The position numbers and the translations under genes are program-made. Below, piece by piece: positions 1-9,296 of a stretch of DNA of 64,000 nucleotides (position 1 is its first letter; the number at the start of each line of letters is the position of its first letter). The DNA comes from Eggerthella sp. YY7918 (GTDB lineage: Bacteria; Actinomycetota; Coriobacteriia; Coriobacteriales; Eggerthellaceae), in the NCBI RefSeq assembly GCF_000270285.1, contig NC_015738.1, positions 620,001 through 684,000 of the forward strand, given 5' to 3'. Under the pieces are notes generated by a model. That model had not been told where the DNA came from. It saw only the letters and a list, made by a program, of their open reading frames with translations, and ran no database searches.

Positions 1-37
1 GTTTACGTGTAGGACGGGATGGGGGATAGCTTTGCAT
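1..37 (-). CDS. N-terminus of a divergent gene, cut by the window edge
   Basis: An ATG on the minus strand at 37-35 follows a purine-rich GAGGAGAG ribosome site, and the frame stays open to the window edge, giving about 12 residues beginning MQSYPPSRPTRK. It is divergent from the TetR gene at 238, with two palindromic operator-like sites between them. Divergent transport or efflux genes are common TetR targets, but nothing in these residues identifies the product. Confidence 0.35.
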   Translation of the reverse strand, partial: MQSYPPSRPTRK

Positions 38-143
38 GGTCTCTCTCCTCAAACAGGTACTGATAATAATAGCTCGTTTCGTCATCCTTAACCGTAGGTT
101 TAAGTTGCAAAACCGTATTTTTCCGAGTACAATAGCCATGTTT

Positions 144-158
144 TGAACACGGTGTTCA
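144..158. promoter_or_regulatory. Palindromic operator, probably for the adjacent TetR regulator
   Basis: TGAACACGGTGTTCA is a perfect 7-1-7 inverted repeat in the divergent interval between the gene leaving the left edge and the TetR gene at 238. TetR dimers bind such sites and usually repress themselves and a divergent neighbour. That this TetR protein binds here is inferred from position. Confidence 0.6.
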
Positions 159-161
159 TTT

Positions 162-178
162 TTGACCGAGGTGTTCAA
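162..178. promoter_or_regulatory. Second, imperfect operator-like repeat
   Basis: TTGACCGAGGTGTTCAA shares the right half GGTGTTCA with the perfect palindrome at 144-158, while its left half is degenerate. The centres are about 19 bp apart, roughly two helical turns, so two TetR dimers could sit side by side. It lies 60 bp before the chosen TetR start. Confidence 0.45.
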
Positions 179-237
179 AAGTCGATGTCGGTGCTTTGGA
201 GAGAGTATGCGACACGACGTATGGTGAGGATGGTCGA

Positions 238-831
238 ATGGATCGACGGATTACCAAATCAAAAAAAGCGCTGCGCGACGCGCTCATAGCGCTCATGGAA
301 GAGCGCGGCTTCGATGGGTTTACGGTTAACGACCTATGCGAGCGGGCCGACCTCAATCGGGGTACGTTCTATAACCACTTCCGTGATAAAGAGTGCCTGC
401 TGGCCGCTCTTGAAGATGAAGTTATGGACGATCTGGAGCGCTTTCAAACGCAGATGCAGGAGCTCACCGTACGGAGTCTCATGACCTATCGTGCGCGTAA
501 AAAACCGCTCCCGTTTCTGGTGGAGCTGTTCGACTACCTGCGTGAGCAAGGCAATTTTCTACATGCGGTACTCGGCCCCGGGGGCGACGTGCGATTTGGT
601 CCTCGCCTACGCGATTCCATCTGTACGAATCTTGTCCAATCCATTTTGCATGAACGCTACCGCAACGATCCCTCGTCATTCGTCGGATACTACGTGGCGT
701 TTTTTGCGTCCGCATACCTTGGCGTCATTGAGCGCTGGATAGAAACGGGTATGCATGAAACTTCAGAAGAGATGGCTCTTATTGCGATGCGTCTGTTCTT
801 TATCAAACCAGGCGAATCCATCAAGCTGTAA
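238..831 (+). CDS. TetR/AcrR family transcriptional regulator
   Basis: A 197-residue one-domain-plus-sensor regulator. Residues 1-50 form a TetR helix-turn-helix with the typical GFDGFTVNDLCERADLNRGTFYNHFRDKE pattern (positions about 23-51); the remainder is a helical ligand-binding domain of the type found in many Gram-positive TetR proteins. I chose the ATG at 238 because GAGGA sits 7 bases upstream; an in-frame TTG at 196 would add 14 unlikely residues. The gene ends 15 bases before the giant activase gene, so the two are probably cotranscribed, and it is divergent from the gene at the left edge. Two palindromes at 144-178 are its probable operators. The inducer cannot be read from the sequence. 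Confidence 0.88.
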   Translation: MDRRITKSKKALRDALIALMEERGFDGFTVNDLCERADLNRGTFYNHFRDKECLLAALEDEVMDDLERFQTQMQELTVRSLMTYRARKKPLPFLVELFDYLREQGNFLHAVLGPGGDVRFGPRLRDSICTNLVQSILHERYRNDPSSFVGYYVAFFASAYLGVIERWIETGMHETSEEMALIAMRLFFIKPGESIKL

Positions 832-846
832 GGCAACGGAGAGAGT

Positions 847-3800
847 ATGAACGACACAACAACTGATCAGCAACCTTCAAAGGAGGACGTCATGGCGAAG
901 GAACCCCAGACGGATATCCCCTCCATTCCTTCTACCTTGCACATCGGTATCGATGTGGGGTCGACCACCGTGAAGCTGGCTATCCTTGACGAAGCTCACA
1001 ACGTGAAGTTTTCCGTGTATCGCCGTCATCACGCTGACGTACGCGCCACGATTGTCGAGGTGCTGGAGGAGGCTGCGGCTGACTTTGGTAACGAGCGTAT
1101 GACCATCGCCATCACGGGTTCGGGTGGCTTGCTGCTCGCTCAGTGGTTGGGTGTGGAATTCGTACAGGAGGTTATCGCTTCCAAATCGGCGGTGGAAACG
1201 TTTATTCCCGCCACCGATGTGGCCATTGAATTGGGTGGCGAGGATGCGAAGATCATCTACTTCGACCAGGGCATCGAGCAGCGCATGAACGGCACGTGCG
1301 CCGGTGGTACCGGTGCGTTCATCGACCAGATGGCGGCGCTCTTGAACACCGACGCAGGCGGTTTGAACGAGCTCGCTCAGGGTGCGACTACCATCTATCC
1401 CATTGCCAGCCGCTGCGGCGTGTTTGCCAAAACCGACGTGCAGCCGCTGCTTAACGAGGGTGCGCGCAAAGAAGATATCGCTGCGTCTATCTTCCAGTCG
1501 GTCGTAACGCAAACCATTTCCGGTCTTGCATGCGGTCGCCCCATTCGCGGTCACGTGGCATTTCTCGGTGGCCCGTTGCAATATCTTCCCGAACTGAGAA
1601 AGCGCTTCTACGAAACGCTTGATCTGGATGACGAGCATATCATCGTACCCGATAACGCTCACCTGTTTGTGGCCTGCGGGTGCGCCATGGCAGGTGCGAC
1701 CAGCGAAACGGTGAAGTCCGAGCGCTTGGTCGACGTGCTTGACCGCTTGAAGAATCTTGGCGATATCCAGGGTTCCGAAGTGGTGCGTTTAGCCCCCTTG
1801 TTCGAGACTTCTGCCGACTATGAGGCATTTAAAGCTCGCCATGATGCCGAGTGTGTACGACGCGGTAGCCTCATGGACTACACAGGCACGGCCTACCTGG
1901 GCATCGATGCGGGTTCCACCACGTTCAAGGCCGCGCTCATCGGCGAGGACGGTGCGCTTTTGTGGTCGCACTATGCCAGCAATAAGGGTGACGTACTGGG
2001 ATGTGCGAAGGCCGCGCTGTCCAACCTGTACAACGCCATGCCGGTGGATGCCAACACCGGCGAGCCGCTCGTGACCATCGGTCATGCCACGGTGACAGGC
2101 TACGGCGAGCACCTGCTGTTAGAAGCGTTGCGCGTGGATTCCGGCGAAATTGAAACGGTCGCCCACCTGCGCGGCGCCCAGGAGATGCTGCCGGGTGTGG
2201 AGTTCATCTTGGACATTGGCGGCCAAGATATGAAATGTTTGCGCGTGAAGGACGGCGTGATCGACCATATCATGCTGAACGAAGCGTGTTCATCGGGCTG
2301 CGGCAGCTTTATCGAGAGTTTCGCCACGGGTTTGAACCTGGACGTGGCTGAGTTCGCCAAGACCGCTATTGAGGCCGAACGCCCCGTCGATCTGGGCAGT
2401 CGCTGCACGGTGTTCATGAACTCTCGCGTGAAGCAGGCGCAGAAGGAAGGCGCCACCGTGGGCGATATCGCTGCGGGCTTGGCCATTTCTGTCATCAAGA
2501 ATGCGCTGTTCAAAGTTATCAAGATTCGCGACCCGCATGACGTGGGCACGAAGGTAATCGTGCAGGGTGGCACGTTCTTAAACGATGCCGTGTTGCGAGC
2601 GTTCGAGCAGTTGTCTGAAGTTAACGCCGTGCGTCCCGATATCGCCGGCAACATGGGTGCGTTCGGCGCAGCCCTGCTGGCCCGCGATCGCTATCACGAA
2701 GCCGTTCGCAGGTCGGCCTCTCTCTCCAGGCAAAACGTACAAGATGAATCAGCAACGAACCAGGGCGATGCCCTGCGAGACGGAGCGCCCCATGCTGTCA
2801 TCCTGAGCGAAGCGACCGAAGGGAGCGCAGTCGAAGGATCTTCCGCCAAAAATCCAGCCGACAACAAGATTATCTCAAACCTGCTCTCCCTCGAGCAGCT
2901 GGCAGCGCTTGCCCCCACGCACAAAACAGTACGCTGCAAGGCCTGTTCCAATCATTGTCTGCTCACCGTCAACGATTTTGGTGTGGATGACGTAACCGGC
3001 AAGCATCGTCGTTTTATCACGGGCAATCGCTGCGAGAAAGGTGCCGGTACGCTTGACGAGCACAACGACGTGCCGAACCTGTTCGAGTACAAGAGCCAGC
3101 GTTTGTTCGACGTGTATGAGCCGCTCGCGCCTGAAGATGCCCCGCGCGGCACCGTGGGCATTCCGCGTGCGCTCAATATGTATGAGAACTACCCGTTCTG
3201 GTTCACGTTCTTCACGAAGCTCGGTTGGCGCGTGGTGCTGTCCGATCCATCCACGAAGAAGACCTACGAGGCGGGCATCGAATCTATGCCGTCCGAGAGC
3301 GTGTGCTATCCCGCTAAGCTTTCCCACGGCCACATCATGAACCTGCTGGACAAGAATCCCGACTTCATCTGGTTCCCTTGCAGCAAATGGGAGCGTCAGG
3401 AAGACGAAGGCGCGGGCAATCATTTCAATTGCCCCATCGTGGCCAGCTACCCCGAGGCGTTGCGTCTGAACATCGACGAGTTGCGCGAATCGCCGACGCA
3501 GTTCCTGAACCCCTGGCTGCCCTACGACCAGAAGGAACACCTGAAGAAGCGCCTGTACGTGGAACTGATCGAGGCACATCCCGAGCTCATGGGCACCGCC
3601 GGCGCACCGACGCAGGCTGAGGTGGACGCCGCCGTGGATGCCGCTTGGGATGAGGACGAAGCCTTTAAGCGCGACATCCGCGCGAAGGGCGAGGAAACGC
3701 TCGCCTGGATGGAAGCTACCGGTACCCACGGCATCGTGCTGGCGGGCCGTCCGTACCACAACGACCCCGAGATCAACCACGCCATCCCCGAGCTGCTGAC

Positions 3801-5751
3801 CAGCTTCGGTCTGGCCGTGCTCACTGAGGATTCCATCGCGCATCTTGGCACACTCGAGCGCCCCATTCGCCTGGTGGATCAGTGGATGTATCACACGCGC
3901 CTGTATGCGGCCGCCAAGGTGGCTACCGAGCGGCGCGACCTCGACCTCATCCAGCTGAACAGCTTCGGCTGCGGCCTGGACGCGCTCACTACCGACCAGG
4001 TGCAGGAGATTCTGGAGGCGGCGGGTAAGGTGTACACCGTTCTCAAGATCGACGAGGTGTCGAACCTCGGTGCCGCGCGCATTCGCGTGCGTAGTCTTTT
4101 GGCCGCGCTCAAGGACCAGGAGGACGAACGCGCCGAGGCTGCCCGTGTGCCGCGCGGCTGCCCTGCCATGGATTTCGACCCGGCCAAGTTTATCTCTTCG
4201 CCCGACGTGGCGGTGGCCGAGCACACCGGGCGTACCGAAGGTGTCATTGCCGAAGAACTGGCGGGTATGGAAACCCCCGCCGACCTGCCCGAGATGAGCG
4301 ATTTGCCTGCGGTGCCCGCCCCGCCTGAAACCTTTACGCAAAAGGCTGACCCTGCGGTGGCCGAGCGTTTCCGCCAGCGGGAAGGCTCAACGACCAAGTT
4401 CCCACGTGCTGTGTTTACGCAAGAGATGAAGGATGCGGGCTACACTATTCTCGCTCCTCAGATGGCACCTATTCACTTCGACCTGCTGTTCGACATCTTC
4501 CATCGCTTCGGCTACAACTTGGAGCTTTTGCCATCGGTTGACCATGGCGCGGTGGACGCTGGTTTGAAATACGTGAACAACGATATCTGCTATCCGTCGA
4601 TCCTGGTCACCGGTCAAATTATGGAAGCGGTCATGAGCGGTCGCTACGACACCGACAAACTAGCTGTGGTCATCACGCAGACGGGCGGCGGTTGTCGTGC
4701 CACCAATTACATCTCGCTCATTCGCAAGGCGCTCGCTTCGGTGGGTCTTGCGCACGTGCCGGTCATTGCGTTGTCGTTCAAAGATCTCGGCGAAGACAAT
4801 CCCGGTTTCAAAATCACGCCGAAAATGCTTCTGCAGGCGGTGTATGCGCTGGCCTACGGTGACTTGCTTATGATGGCGCTCTATCGCACGCGTCCCTACG
4901 AGGTGGAACCGGGCAGCGCGAATCATCTGTTCGACCACTGGATGGCCACCTGCAAGGGTCAGCTGCGCAAAGGGCTCAAGCGCCGCGAGTTCAAGGAAAC
5001 GGTGCGCCATATCGTGGAAGATTTCGATACGCTGCCTTTGCGCGGCGAGGGCACAAAGCCGCGTGTCGGTGTGGTGGGTGAGATCCTCGTGAAGTTCCAC
5101 CCCACGGCGAACAATCAGATTGTGGAAGTCATCGAACGCGAAGGCTGCGAAGTGGTCGTGCCGGGTCTCATCGAGTTCTTCCTGTTCGGCATTGCGGGCG
5201 GTATCTTCCAGAAAGATCCGCTGGGGCGTTCCGCCAAGGGCGCAATCGGCGGTCGCATTGCGCTTAAGGTTATCGAGCAGTTCCGCGCTCCGGTAACGAA
5301 GGCGCTTGCCGCTTCGAGCCGCTTCGAGCCGCCGGCGAACATCTACGAATTGGCCGAGTATGCGAGCGAGATCCTGTCGTTGTGCAATTCGATGGGAGAG
5401 GGTTGGCTGCTCACAGCCGAGATGGTGGAGCTCATCAAGACGGGTGCGCCCAACGTCGTGTGCACGCAGCCGTTTGCATGCTTGCCGAATCACGTGGTGG
5501 GCAAAGCGGTCATCAAGGAGCTGCGCCGTCGTTATCCGGAAAGCAATATTGTGGCCGTGGACTACGACCCCGGTGCGTCTGAGGTCAACCAGCTCAACCG
5601 CATCAAGCTTATGATTTCGGTGGCGAAAGCGAACTTGGCCGACAAAGAGGCCGAAGCTAAAGCCGCGCGCGATAAGTTTGTCGATGCGGGAAAACCTCAT
5701 GCCACTCAAGAAGATGCTGGCGAACTGCAAATAGAGACCGAGATCGCATAA
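847..5751 (+). CDS. Giant acyl-CoA dehydratase activase: two ASKHA domains plus DUF2229/HgdB-like region
   Basis: A 1634-residue protein of the BadF/BadG/HgdC activase group. An ASKHA ATPase domain starts near residue 33 ([10 protein letters not shown]) and carries the cluster cysteine in [11 protein letters not shown] near 147. A second ASKHA domain starts near 350 ([10 protein letters not shown]) with [11 protein letters not shown] near 477. After a linker come CKACSNHC (about 696) and a DUF2229 region with [12 protein letters not shown] and [12 protein letters not shown], then an HgdB-like part with NNDICYPS and [12 protein letters not shown]. In the family, ATP hydrolysis drives low-potential electrons through an Fe-S cluster to dehydratases or double-cubane proteins; the substrate here is unknown. 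The linker at residues 650-666 encodes a repeat element. ATG 892 has a stronger AAAGGAGG site and may be the true start, 15 codons in. Confidence 0.85.
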   Translation: MNDTTTDQQPSKEDVMAKEPQTDIPSIPSTLHIGIDVGSTTVKLAILDEAHNVKFSVYRRHHADVRATIVEVLEEAAADFGNERMTIAITGSGGLLLAQWLGVEFVQEVIASKSAVETFIPATDVAIELGGEDAKIIYFDQGIEQRMNGTCAGGTGAFIDQMAALLNTDAGGLNELAQGATTIYPIASRCGVFAKTDVQPLLNEGARKEDIAASIFQSVVTQTISGLACGRPIRGHVAFLGGPLQYLPELRKRFYETLDLDDEHIIVPDNAHLFVACGCAMAGATSETVKSERLVDVLDRLKNLGDIQGSEVVRLAPLFETSADYEAFKARHDAECVRRGSLMDYTGTAYLGIDAGSTTFKAALIGEDGALLWSHYASNKGDVLGCAKAALSNLYNAMPVDANTGEPLVTIGHATVTGYGEHLLLEALRVDSGEIETVAHLRGAQEMLPGVEFILDIGGQDMKCLRVKDGVIDHIMLNEACSSGCGSFIESFATGLNLDVAEFAKTAIEAERPVDLGSRCTVFMNSRVKQAQKEGATVGDIAAGLAISVIKNALFKVIKIRDPHDVGTKVIVQGGTFLNDAVLRAFEQLSEVNAVRPDIAGNMGAFGAALLARDRYHEAVRRSASLSRQNVQDESATNQGDALRDGAPHAVILSEATEGSAVEGSSAKNPADNKIISNLLSLEQLAALAPTHKTVRCKACSNHCLLTVNDFGVDDVTGKHRRFITGNRCEKGAGTLDEHNDVPNLFEYKSQRLFDVYEPLAPEDAPRGTVGIPRALNMYENYPFWFTFFTKLGWRVVLSDPSTKKTYEAGIESMPSESVCYPAKLSHGHIMNLLDKNPDFIWFPCSKWERQEDEGAGNHFNCPIVASYPEALRLNIDELRESPTQFLNPWLPYDQKEHLKKRLYVELIEAHPELMGTAGAPTQAEVDAAVDAAWDEDEAFKRDIRAKGEETLAWMEATGTHGIVLAGRPYHNDPEINHAIPELLTSFGLAVLTEDSIAHLGTLERPIRLVDQWMYHTRLYAAAKVATERRDLDLIQLNSFGCGLDALTTDQVQEILEAAGKVYTVLKIDEVSNLGAARIRVRSLLAALKDQEDERAEAARVPRGCPAMDFDPAKFISSPDVAVAEHTGRTEGVIAEELAGMETPADLPEMSDLPAVPAPPETFTQKADPAVAERFRQREGSTTKFPRAVFTQEMKDAGYTILAPQMAPIHFDLLFDIFHRFGYNLELLPSVDHGAVDAGLKYVNNDICYPSILVTGQIMEAVMSGRYDTDKLAVVITQTGGGCRATNYISLIRKALASVGLAHVPVIALSFKDLGEDNPGFKITPKMLLQAVYALAYGDLLMMALYRTRPYEVEPGSANHLFDHWMATCKGQLRKGLKRREFKETVRHIVEDFDTLPLRGEGTKPRVGVVGEILVKFHPTANNQIVEVIEREGCEVVVPGLIEFFLFGIAGGIFQKDPLGRSAKGAIGGRIALKVIEQFRAPVTKALAASSRFEPPANIYELAEYASEILSLCNSMGEGWLLTAEMVELIKTGAPNVVCTQPFACLPNHVVGKAVIKELRRRYPESNIVAVDYDPGASEVNQLNRIKLMISVAKANLADKEAEAKAARDKFVDAGKPHATQEDAGELQIETEIA
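2796..2842. repeat. Widespread intergenic-type repeat read in frame inside the activase gene
   Basis: The stretch begins TGTCATCCTGAGCGAAGCG and ends TCGAAGGATCTT. I recognise it as a short repeat that occurs dispersed, usually between genes, in many unrelated bacteria. Here it is read in frame (translation [18 protein letters not shown]) and lies exactly in the linker between the second ASKHA domain and the cysteine-rich DUF2229 region, so it seems tolerated as spacer. Confidence 0.75.
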
Positions 5752-5792
5752 GCGAACGTGGTGCTGCACAGCGCCTCCTCTTTCGCATCATA

Positions 5793-5826
5793 ATGGCCCC
5801 TTGTTTCGCATGGAATAAGGGGCCAT
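5793..5826. terminator. Hairpin between convergent genes
   Basis: ATGGCCCCTT (5793-5802) pairs perfectly with AAGGGGCCAT (5817-5826) across a 14-base loop. It sits between the activase stop and the convergent LuxR gene. No long T run follows on either side, so efficiency is uncertain. Confidence 0.6.
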
Positions 5827-5855
5827 CGTTCAATTCATTGGTCTTGCTCGGCAGC

Positions 5856-7388
5856 TTAATCCTCTTCTGCGAGGTCGATGAGCTCTTGCTGGGAGTGGAT
5901 ATCAAGCTTCTCATAAATATGGCGGATGTGTGTCGCGACGGTGTTTTTCGACAACACAAGAGTGTCTCGGATATAGGGGCGGCTGCGTCCTTGTGCCAAC
6001 AACAGAAATATTTCGGTTTCACGTTTTGACAACCCATACGAACGCGCAATCTTGGTGCGATGTTCAGCTATTGTCTCGGCGGGATTGGTTTCGTGCGCCG
6101 ACGCCTTCATTGTTGCTGTCATGTTTTGTGTTAAAACTTCGCTCATTGGAGCAGCGAGTGTCACATCATAACGGGGTACAAGAAGTGTTAAAGCCGTAAA
6201 AGCACCCACAAGAAAAAGGCAAAAAGCCTCGGGGCTTATGCTTTGCGTAACAAGGCCATCCACATGGCCTTGCAGCATGTATCCCAGAAACAGCCCTGTA
6301 TAAGCTGCGCATTCGCCAAGGCTGACGAAAAAAGTTGAGGTACGACTGGTTTTTTGTGCAAGACGGATGAAATAGAGCACCATAATAATTTCGATGCCGG
6401 TAAATACGACATGAAGCAATATGCGTGAGGTGACTGCCGCTCCAAGATTGTGAAGAGGGGCGCAGATAATAGCAAAAACAAAAGGCACCGAAATCCAGCG
6501 AAAAAGCGCTTCGAGATCAATGCGGCGGGAGAACAAAACAATGGCTGCCGAAAGAATCACAGCAAGTATCATGCCGACAAGGGTTGTGCCCATATCGGTC
6601 GCTGGAGGTATTGGCATGACCAGGGCGACCGGAAGCAAACAGCCGATGCCATATACGGCGAAAATGAGAAGAAACATACGCGCGATATTGATCCCCTTCA
6701 CCTTGCTGCCTGTTGAAGTGCTGCTCAGTTCTTCGGTGGGAACAGAGCCTTGATCAACGGCGCGTTCCGAAAGCAACAGTAAAGCTCCGGAGGCGAGTGG
6801 CAGCAGGGCGATAACGGCAATGGCCACTTCTCCCTGTAGGTTGGGGATGATGAGTGCGCATGCCAAGGTAACAACAAACGAGGCTGGAATGATTGTTTCC
6901 ACGATGCCTGTTTCTGTGCGCGCGAAAAGGCATGTCCAAAGTAGAATAATCACAACGGGTCCAAGGCCTGTGCCGAGGCTTGCAACAACCAGCGCAATAT
7001 AATAGAACAAGCCTGTGACGTGAGCGCAGACAAAGGTAGCCAAGGTGCCGACCGCAGCGAGCGTCGGACCCAAAACATACAGTGATCGAAAATCTGTCAG
7101 TTCATGGGATCGTCCAATCATGATTCCTGCAATGCACGCGAGTGGTGTGACCGCTGCTGAGTAAAACCAGGGGCTCGTGCCCTGCAATGCAGAAGTTCCC
7201 TCGGATAACATGGGGAGGGGGATTTCCCAAAGGCAGGTGCTCCAAGCATACACCAGTCCAAAACCGAGCATGCGTAAGGGGAAGGCGGGTTCTAGTAAAG
7301 CTGCTATACGGTCGATTCCGGTTGGTTTTGCGAGTGTGGGTGCCAATGGTGCTCCTCTCGGGAGAATCGACAATACTTGATCGCGCAT
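5856..7388 (-). CDS. Membrane-embedded LuxR-type regulator, module 1
   Basis: 510 residues. The first ~400 form about 12 hydrophobic segments resembling a transporter fold; the last ~65 are a LuxR/GerE helix-turn-helix (LSKRETEIFLLLAQGRSR, recognition segment SKNTVATHIRHIYEKLDIHS). There is no receiver domain, so signal sensing is probably by the membrane part. Proteins of this design are abundant in Eggerthellaceae beside reductase genes. It is divergent from the flavoprotein at 7588 across a 199-bp interval holding ATCAC/GTGAT palindromes. Expected role: inducer-dependent control of that reductase. Start is ATG 7388; the ribosome site is weak (GGTGA). Confidence 0.88.
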   Translation of the reverse strand: MRDQVLSILPRGAPLAPTLAKPTGIDRIAALLEPAFPLRMLGFGLVYAWSTCLWEIPLPMLSEGTSALQGTSPWFYSAAVTPLACIAGIMIGRSHELTDFRSLYVLGPTLAAVGTLATFVCAHVTGLFYYIALVVASLGTGLGPVVIILLWTCLFARTETGIVETIIPASFVVTLACALIIPNLQGEVAIAVIALLPLASGALLLLSERAVDQGSVPTEELSSTSTGSKVKGINIARMFLLIFAVYGIGCLLPVALVMPIPPATDMGTTLVGMILAVILSAAIVLFSRRIDLEALFRWISVPFVFAIICAPLHNLGAAVTSRILLHVVFTGIEIIMVLYFIRLAQKTSRTSTFFVSLGECAAYTGLFLGYMLQGHVDGLVTQSISPEAFCLFLVGAFTALTLLVPRYDVTLAAPMSEVLTQNMTATMKASAHETNPAETIAEHRTKIARSYGLSKRETEIFLLLAQGRSRPYIRDTLVLSKNTVATHIRHIYEKLDIHSQQELIDLAEED

Positions 7389-7396
7389 CTGTCACC

Positions 7397-7415
7397 ATCA
7401 CCTCATCGCAGTGAT
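7397..7415. promoter_or_regulatory. Operator-like palindrome ATCAC-N9-GTGAT, module 1 proximal to luxR
   Basis: ATCACCTCATCGCAGTGAT is an inverted repeat with 5-bp arms 9 bp from the LuxR start codon. The same core, with CACCTC and GCAGTGAT in the same order, returns at 7443-7465, so the two also form a direct repeat. A related palindrome, TCACCTATTATAGGTGA, lies in module 2. Confidence 0.55.
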
Positions 7416-7421
7416 TTTACC

Positions 7422-7443
7422 GCTGTTTTCCCAGAAAAACAGC
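7422..7443. promoter_or_regulatory. Inverted repeat between the two module 1 operators
   Basis: GCTGTTTT (7422-7429) pairs with AAAACAGC (7436-7443) across six bases. It fills the space between the two ATCAC/GTGAT palindromes. It could be a second kind of binding site or just part of an extended operator; no transcript hairpin role is evident. Confidence 0.35.
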
Positions 7444-7465
7444 ATCACCTCTGTTTGCAGTGATG
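7443..7465. promoter_or_regulatory. Operator-like palindrome CATCAC-N11-GTGATG, module 1 distal to luxR
   Basis: CATCAC and GTGATG form 6-bp arms. With 7397-7415 it gives two related sites whose left arms are 47 bp apart, in the divergent interval between the LuxR gene and the flavoprotein gene. Likely target of the adjacent LuxR protein, by position and similarity to the site at 10845. Confidence 0.5.
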
Positions 7466-7587
7466 TTTTACGGCACGCAATGCTCCTAGAATGCGCCACG
7501 CAGATAAACATAGCCTGTCACAAGAGATAGGTCTTGCCTTCGAGTGGCATTCGCCGCCCTAGGCTTCCAACTCAGGGAGGAGATCGT

Positions 7588-9216
7588 ATGGGTACTTCAA
7601 TGGATCGTCGTGCGTTTCTCGGTTTGAGCGCCATGGGCGCACTTGCCGCGGGGGCGGGCTTGGCTGGTTGTGCGCCACAAAACGGCGCTACGACCGCTCC
7701 GACTGCGGATGCAGAAGGCGCGACAGACCAAACCGCAAAAACAGGCATTCCTCGTAAAGAAGGGTCCGATAAGAAGGAATGCGACGTTGCGATTGTCGGC
7801 GCAGGCGCTGCAGGTCTTATTGCTGCGCTCAAGCTTGCTGAAGCTGGCATGAAGGTTGTCATTGTAGAGAAAGCCCCTTCAGCTGCTATGTCGAACTTCA
7901 GCATGTGTGGCGGTCCTGCTGCATGCGAAACAAAGCTGCAGGAGCAAGAGGGCGAAACGGTTACACTCGACACGCTCTTTACCTACATGTACGATTTCTC
8001 ACGTACGAGTGTAAACGGTGCGCTTCTGCGCAACTGCCTTGCAGGTACAACCTATGCTCTCAATACGATGATTGATCTGGGTGTGCCGATGTCACTGTGG
8101 CCCGACGTATACGGCAATGGTTTTCGTGCACGTCATTTCCTTGAGAGTGAGGGGGAAGAGCGTGTTGCTCCTCTCGTGCAAGCTATTGAAGCCGCCGGTG
8201 GCGAATTCTTGTACAGCACGGGCGGCGAGAAGATCATCATGGAAGATGGTGTAGTGAAGGGCTTGCAAACTGACAAGGGCATCGACGTGATGGCTCCAAA
8301 CGTCGTAGTGTGCACAGGCGGTTTCTTGGGTGGCGAAGAGATGCAGATGCAGGTGTTTAACACACCCGTATTTCCGCTCGGTAATACACTATCTGATGGT
8401 GTCGGCATCAATATGGTGTTAGACGCAGGTGGTGCGCTCGACCGTAATTTTGCCGTGCTGGGCAACGAATGTGGTGCCGTGGCAGCGACTACGAGTGGTA
8501 GCCCTTTCACTGAAGACTGGCACAACGTGAACGAGCACTATGGCTACTGGCTTTTTGGCGGCTTATATACCGATACTGCAGGTGAGCGGTTCATCGACGA
8601 GGGTCGCATTGCCCAGTTTCCGCTTGCCATCGGCGGCGAGGCGTTGCTTCGTGCGGGTAAGGCCTACATTGTTATGGACTCAGACTATTATGAAGGCGTG
8701 AAGGGCGATGGTATCTATGCCTTTCTAGGTGAGCCTGAAAGCTGGGTATCTGGCCTCGAAGCCGACTACTACAAGACGACGCCCGAGAATGCCGAAGAAC
8801 ACTTACAACAGGCCATTGACGAAGGCTGGGCTCTTAAGGCTGATACGATTGCCGAACTGGCAGAAAAATTCTCACTCGACGGACTTGAGGCGACAGTCGA
8901 GCGCTACAACTCTTTCTGCGAAGCTGGTAAAGATACTGACTTCGGAAAGGATCCGGCGTTCCTGAAACCGGTCAAGACTGCTCCCTTTTACATTTTTGAA
9001 TACGTGCCGAGCGGCTGGAGTACGAATGGCGGCGCGAAGGTGGACAGTCATTTGCGCGCTATGGATGCAAACAACAATCCCATTCCTGGTCTGTACGTAG
9101 CTGGCGTTGATCAGGGTAGCGTATACAGCGTGCCTTACTACACCAATCCGGGTGCGTCTGTTGGCTTGGCTCTGGGTTCTGGCTCGTTCGTAGCCGACCA
9201 GATCATCGGTGCGTAA
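7588..9216 (+). CDS. Exported FAD-dependent reductase (fumarate reductase flavoprotein-like), module 1
   Basis: 542 residues. Twin arginines at 7-8 in MDRRAFLG and a lipobox LAGC with Cys 28 suggest Tat export and lipid anchoring outside the membrane. A Rossmann FAD motif (VAIVGAGAAGLIAALKLAEAG) starts near residue 68 and the FAD_binding_2 fold runs to the C-terminus (GLYVAGVDQGSVY). There is no CxxCH haem motif and no FMN-binding domain, so electrons must come from another protein, not encoded nearby. The usual Arg position after RFxNE differs (RFIDEGRIAQ), so the substrate is probably not fumarate. ATG 7588 has GGGAGGAG upstream; a longer ORF from 7534 would hide the Tat signal. Substrate unknown. 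Confidence 0.88.
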   Translation: MGTSMDRRAFLGLSAMGALAAGAGLAGCAPQNGATTAPTADAEGATDQTAKTGIPRKEGSDKKECDVAIVGAGAAGLIAALKLAEAGMKVVIVEKAPSAAMSNFSMCGGPAACETKLQEQEGETVTLDTLFTYMYDFSRTSVNGALLRNCLAGTTYALNTMIDLGVPMSLWPDVYGNGFRARHFLESEGEERVAPLVQAIEAAGGEFLYSTGGEKIIMEDGVVKGLQTDKGIDVMAPNVVVCTGGFLGGEEMQMQVFNTPVFPLGNTLSDGVGINMVLDAGGALDRNFAVLGNECGAVAATTSGSPFTEDWHNVNEHYGYWLFGGLYTDTAGERFIDEGRIAQFPLAIGGEALLRAGKAYIVMDSDYYEGVKGDGIYAFLGEPESWVSGLEADYYKTTPENAEEHLQQAIDEGWALKADTIAELAEKFSLDGLEATVERYNSFCEAGKDTDFGKDPAFLKPVKTAPFYIFEYVPSGWSTNGGAKVDSHLRAMDANNNPIPGLYVAGVDQGSVYSVPYYTNPGASVGLALGSGSFVADQIIGA

Positions 9217-9260
9217 GCAAGCATAAAGTTCCGCTTCCTAAAGATATTCCCTCCCTCCCA

Positions 9261-9294
9261 AATCCCCTTCGCACAGCGTTGCGCGAAGGGGATT
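9261..9294. terminator. Bidirectional terminator
   Basis: AATCCCCTTCGC (9261-9272) pairs perfectly with GCGAAGGGGATT (9283-9294), loop of 10 bases. It lies between the convergent flavoprotein (stop 9216) and LuxR gene (stop 9297) and can serve both. Confidence 0.8.
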
Positions 9295-9296
9295 CT

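Noticed and set aside
2875-4341. Long minus-strand frame of 488 codons inside the activase gene
   Set aside because: It is fully antisense to conserved domains and lacks any family motif; it follows from codon bias in the real gene.
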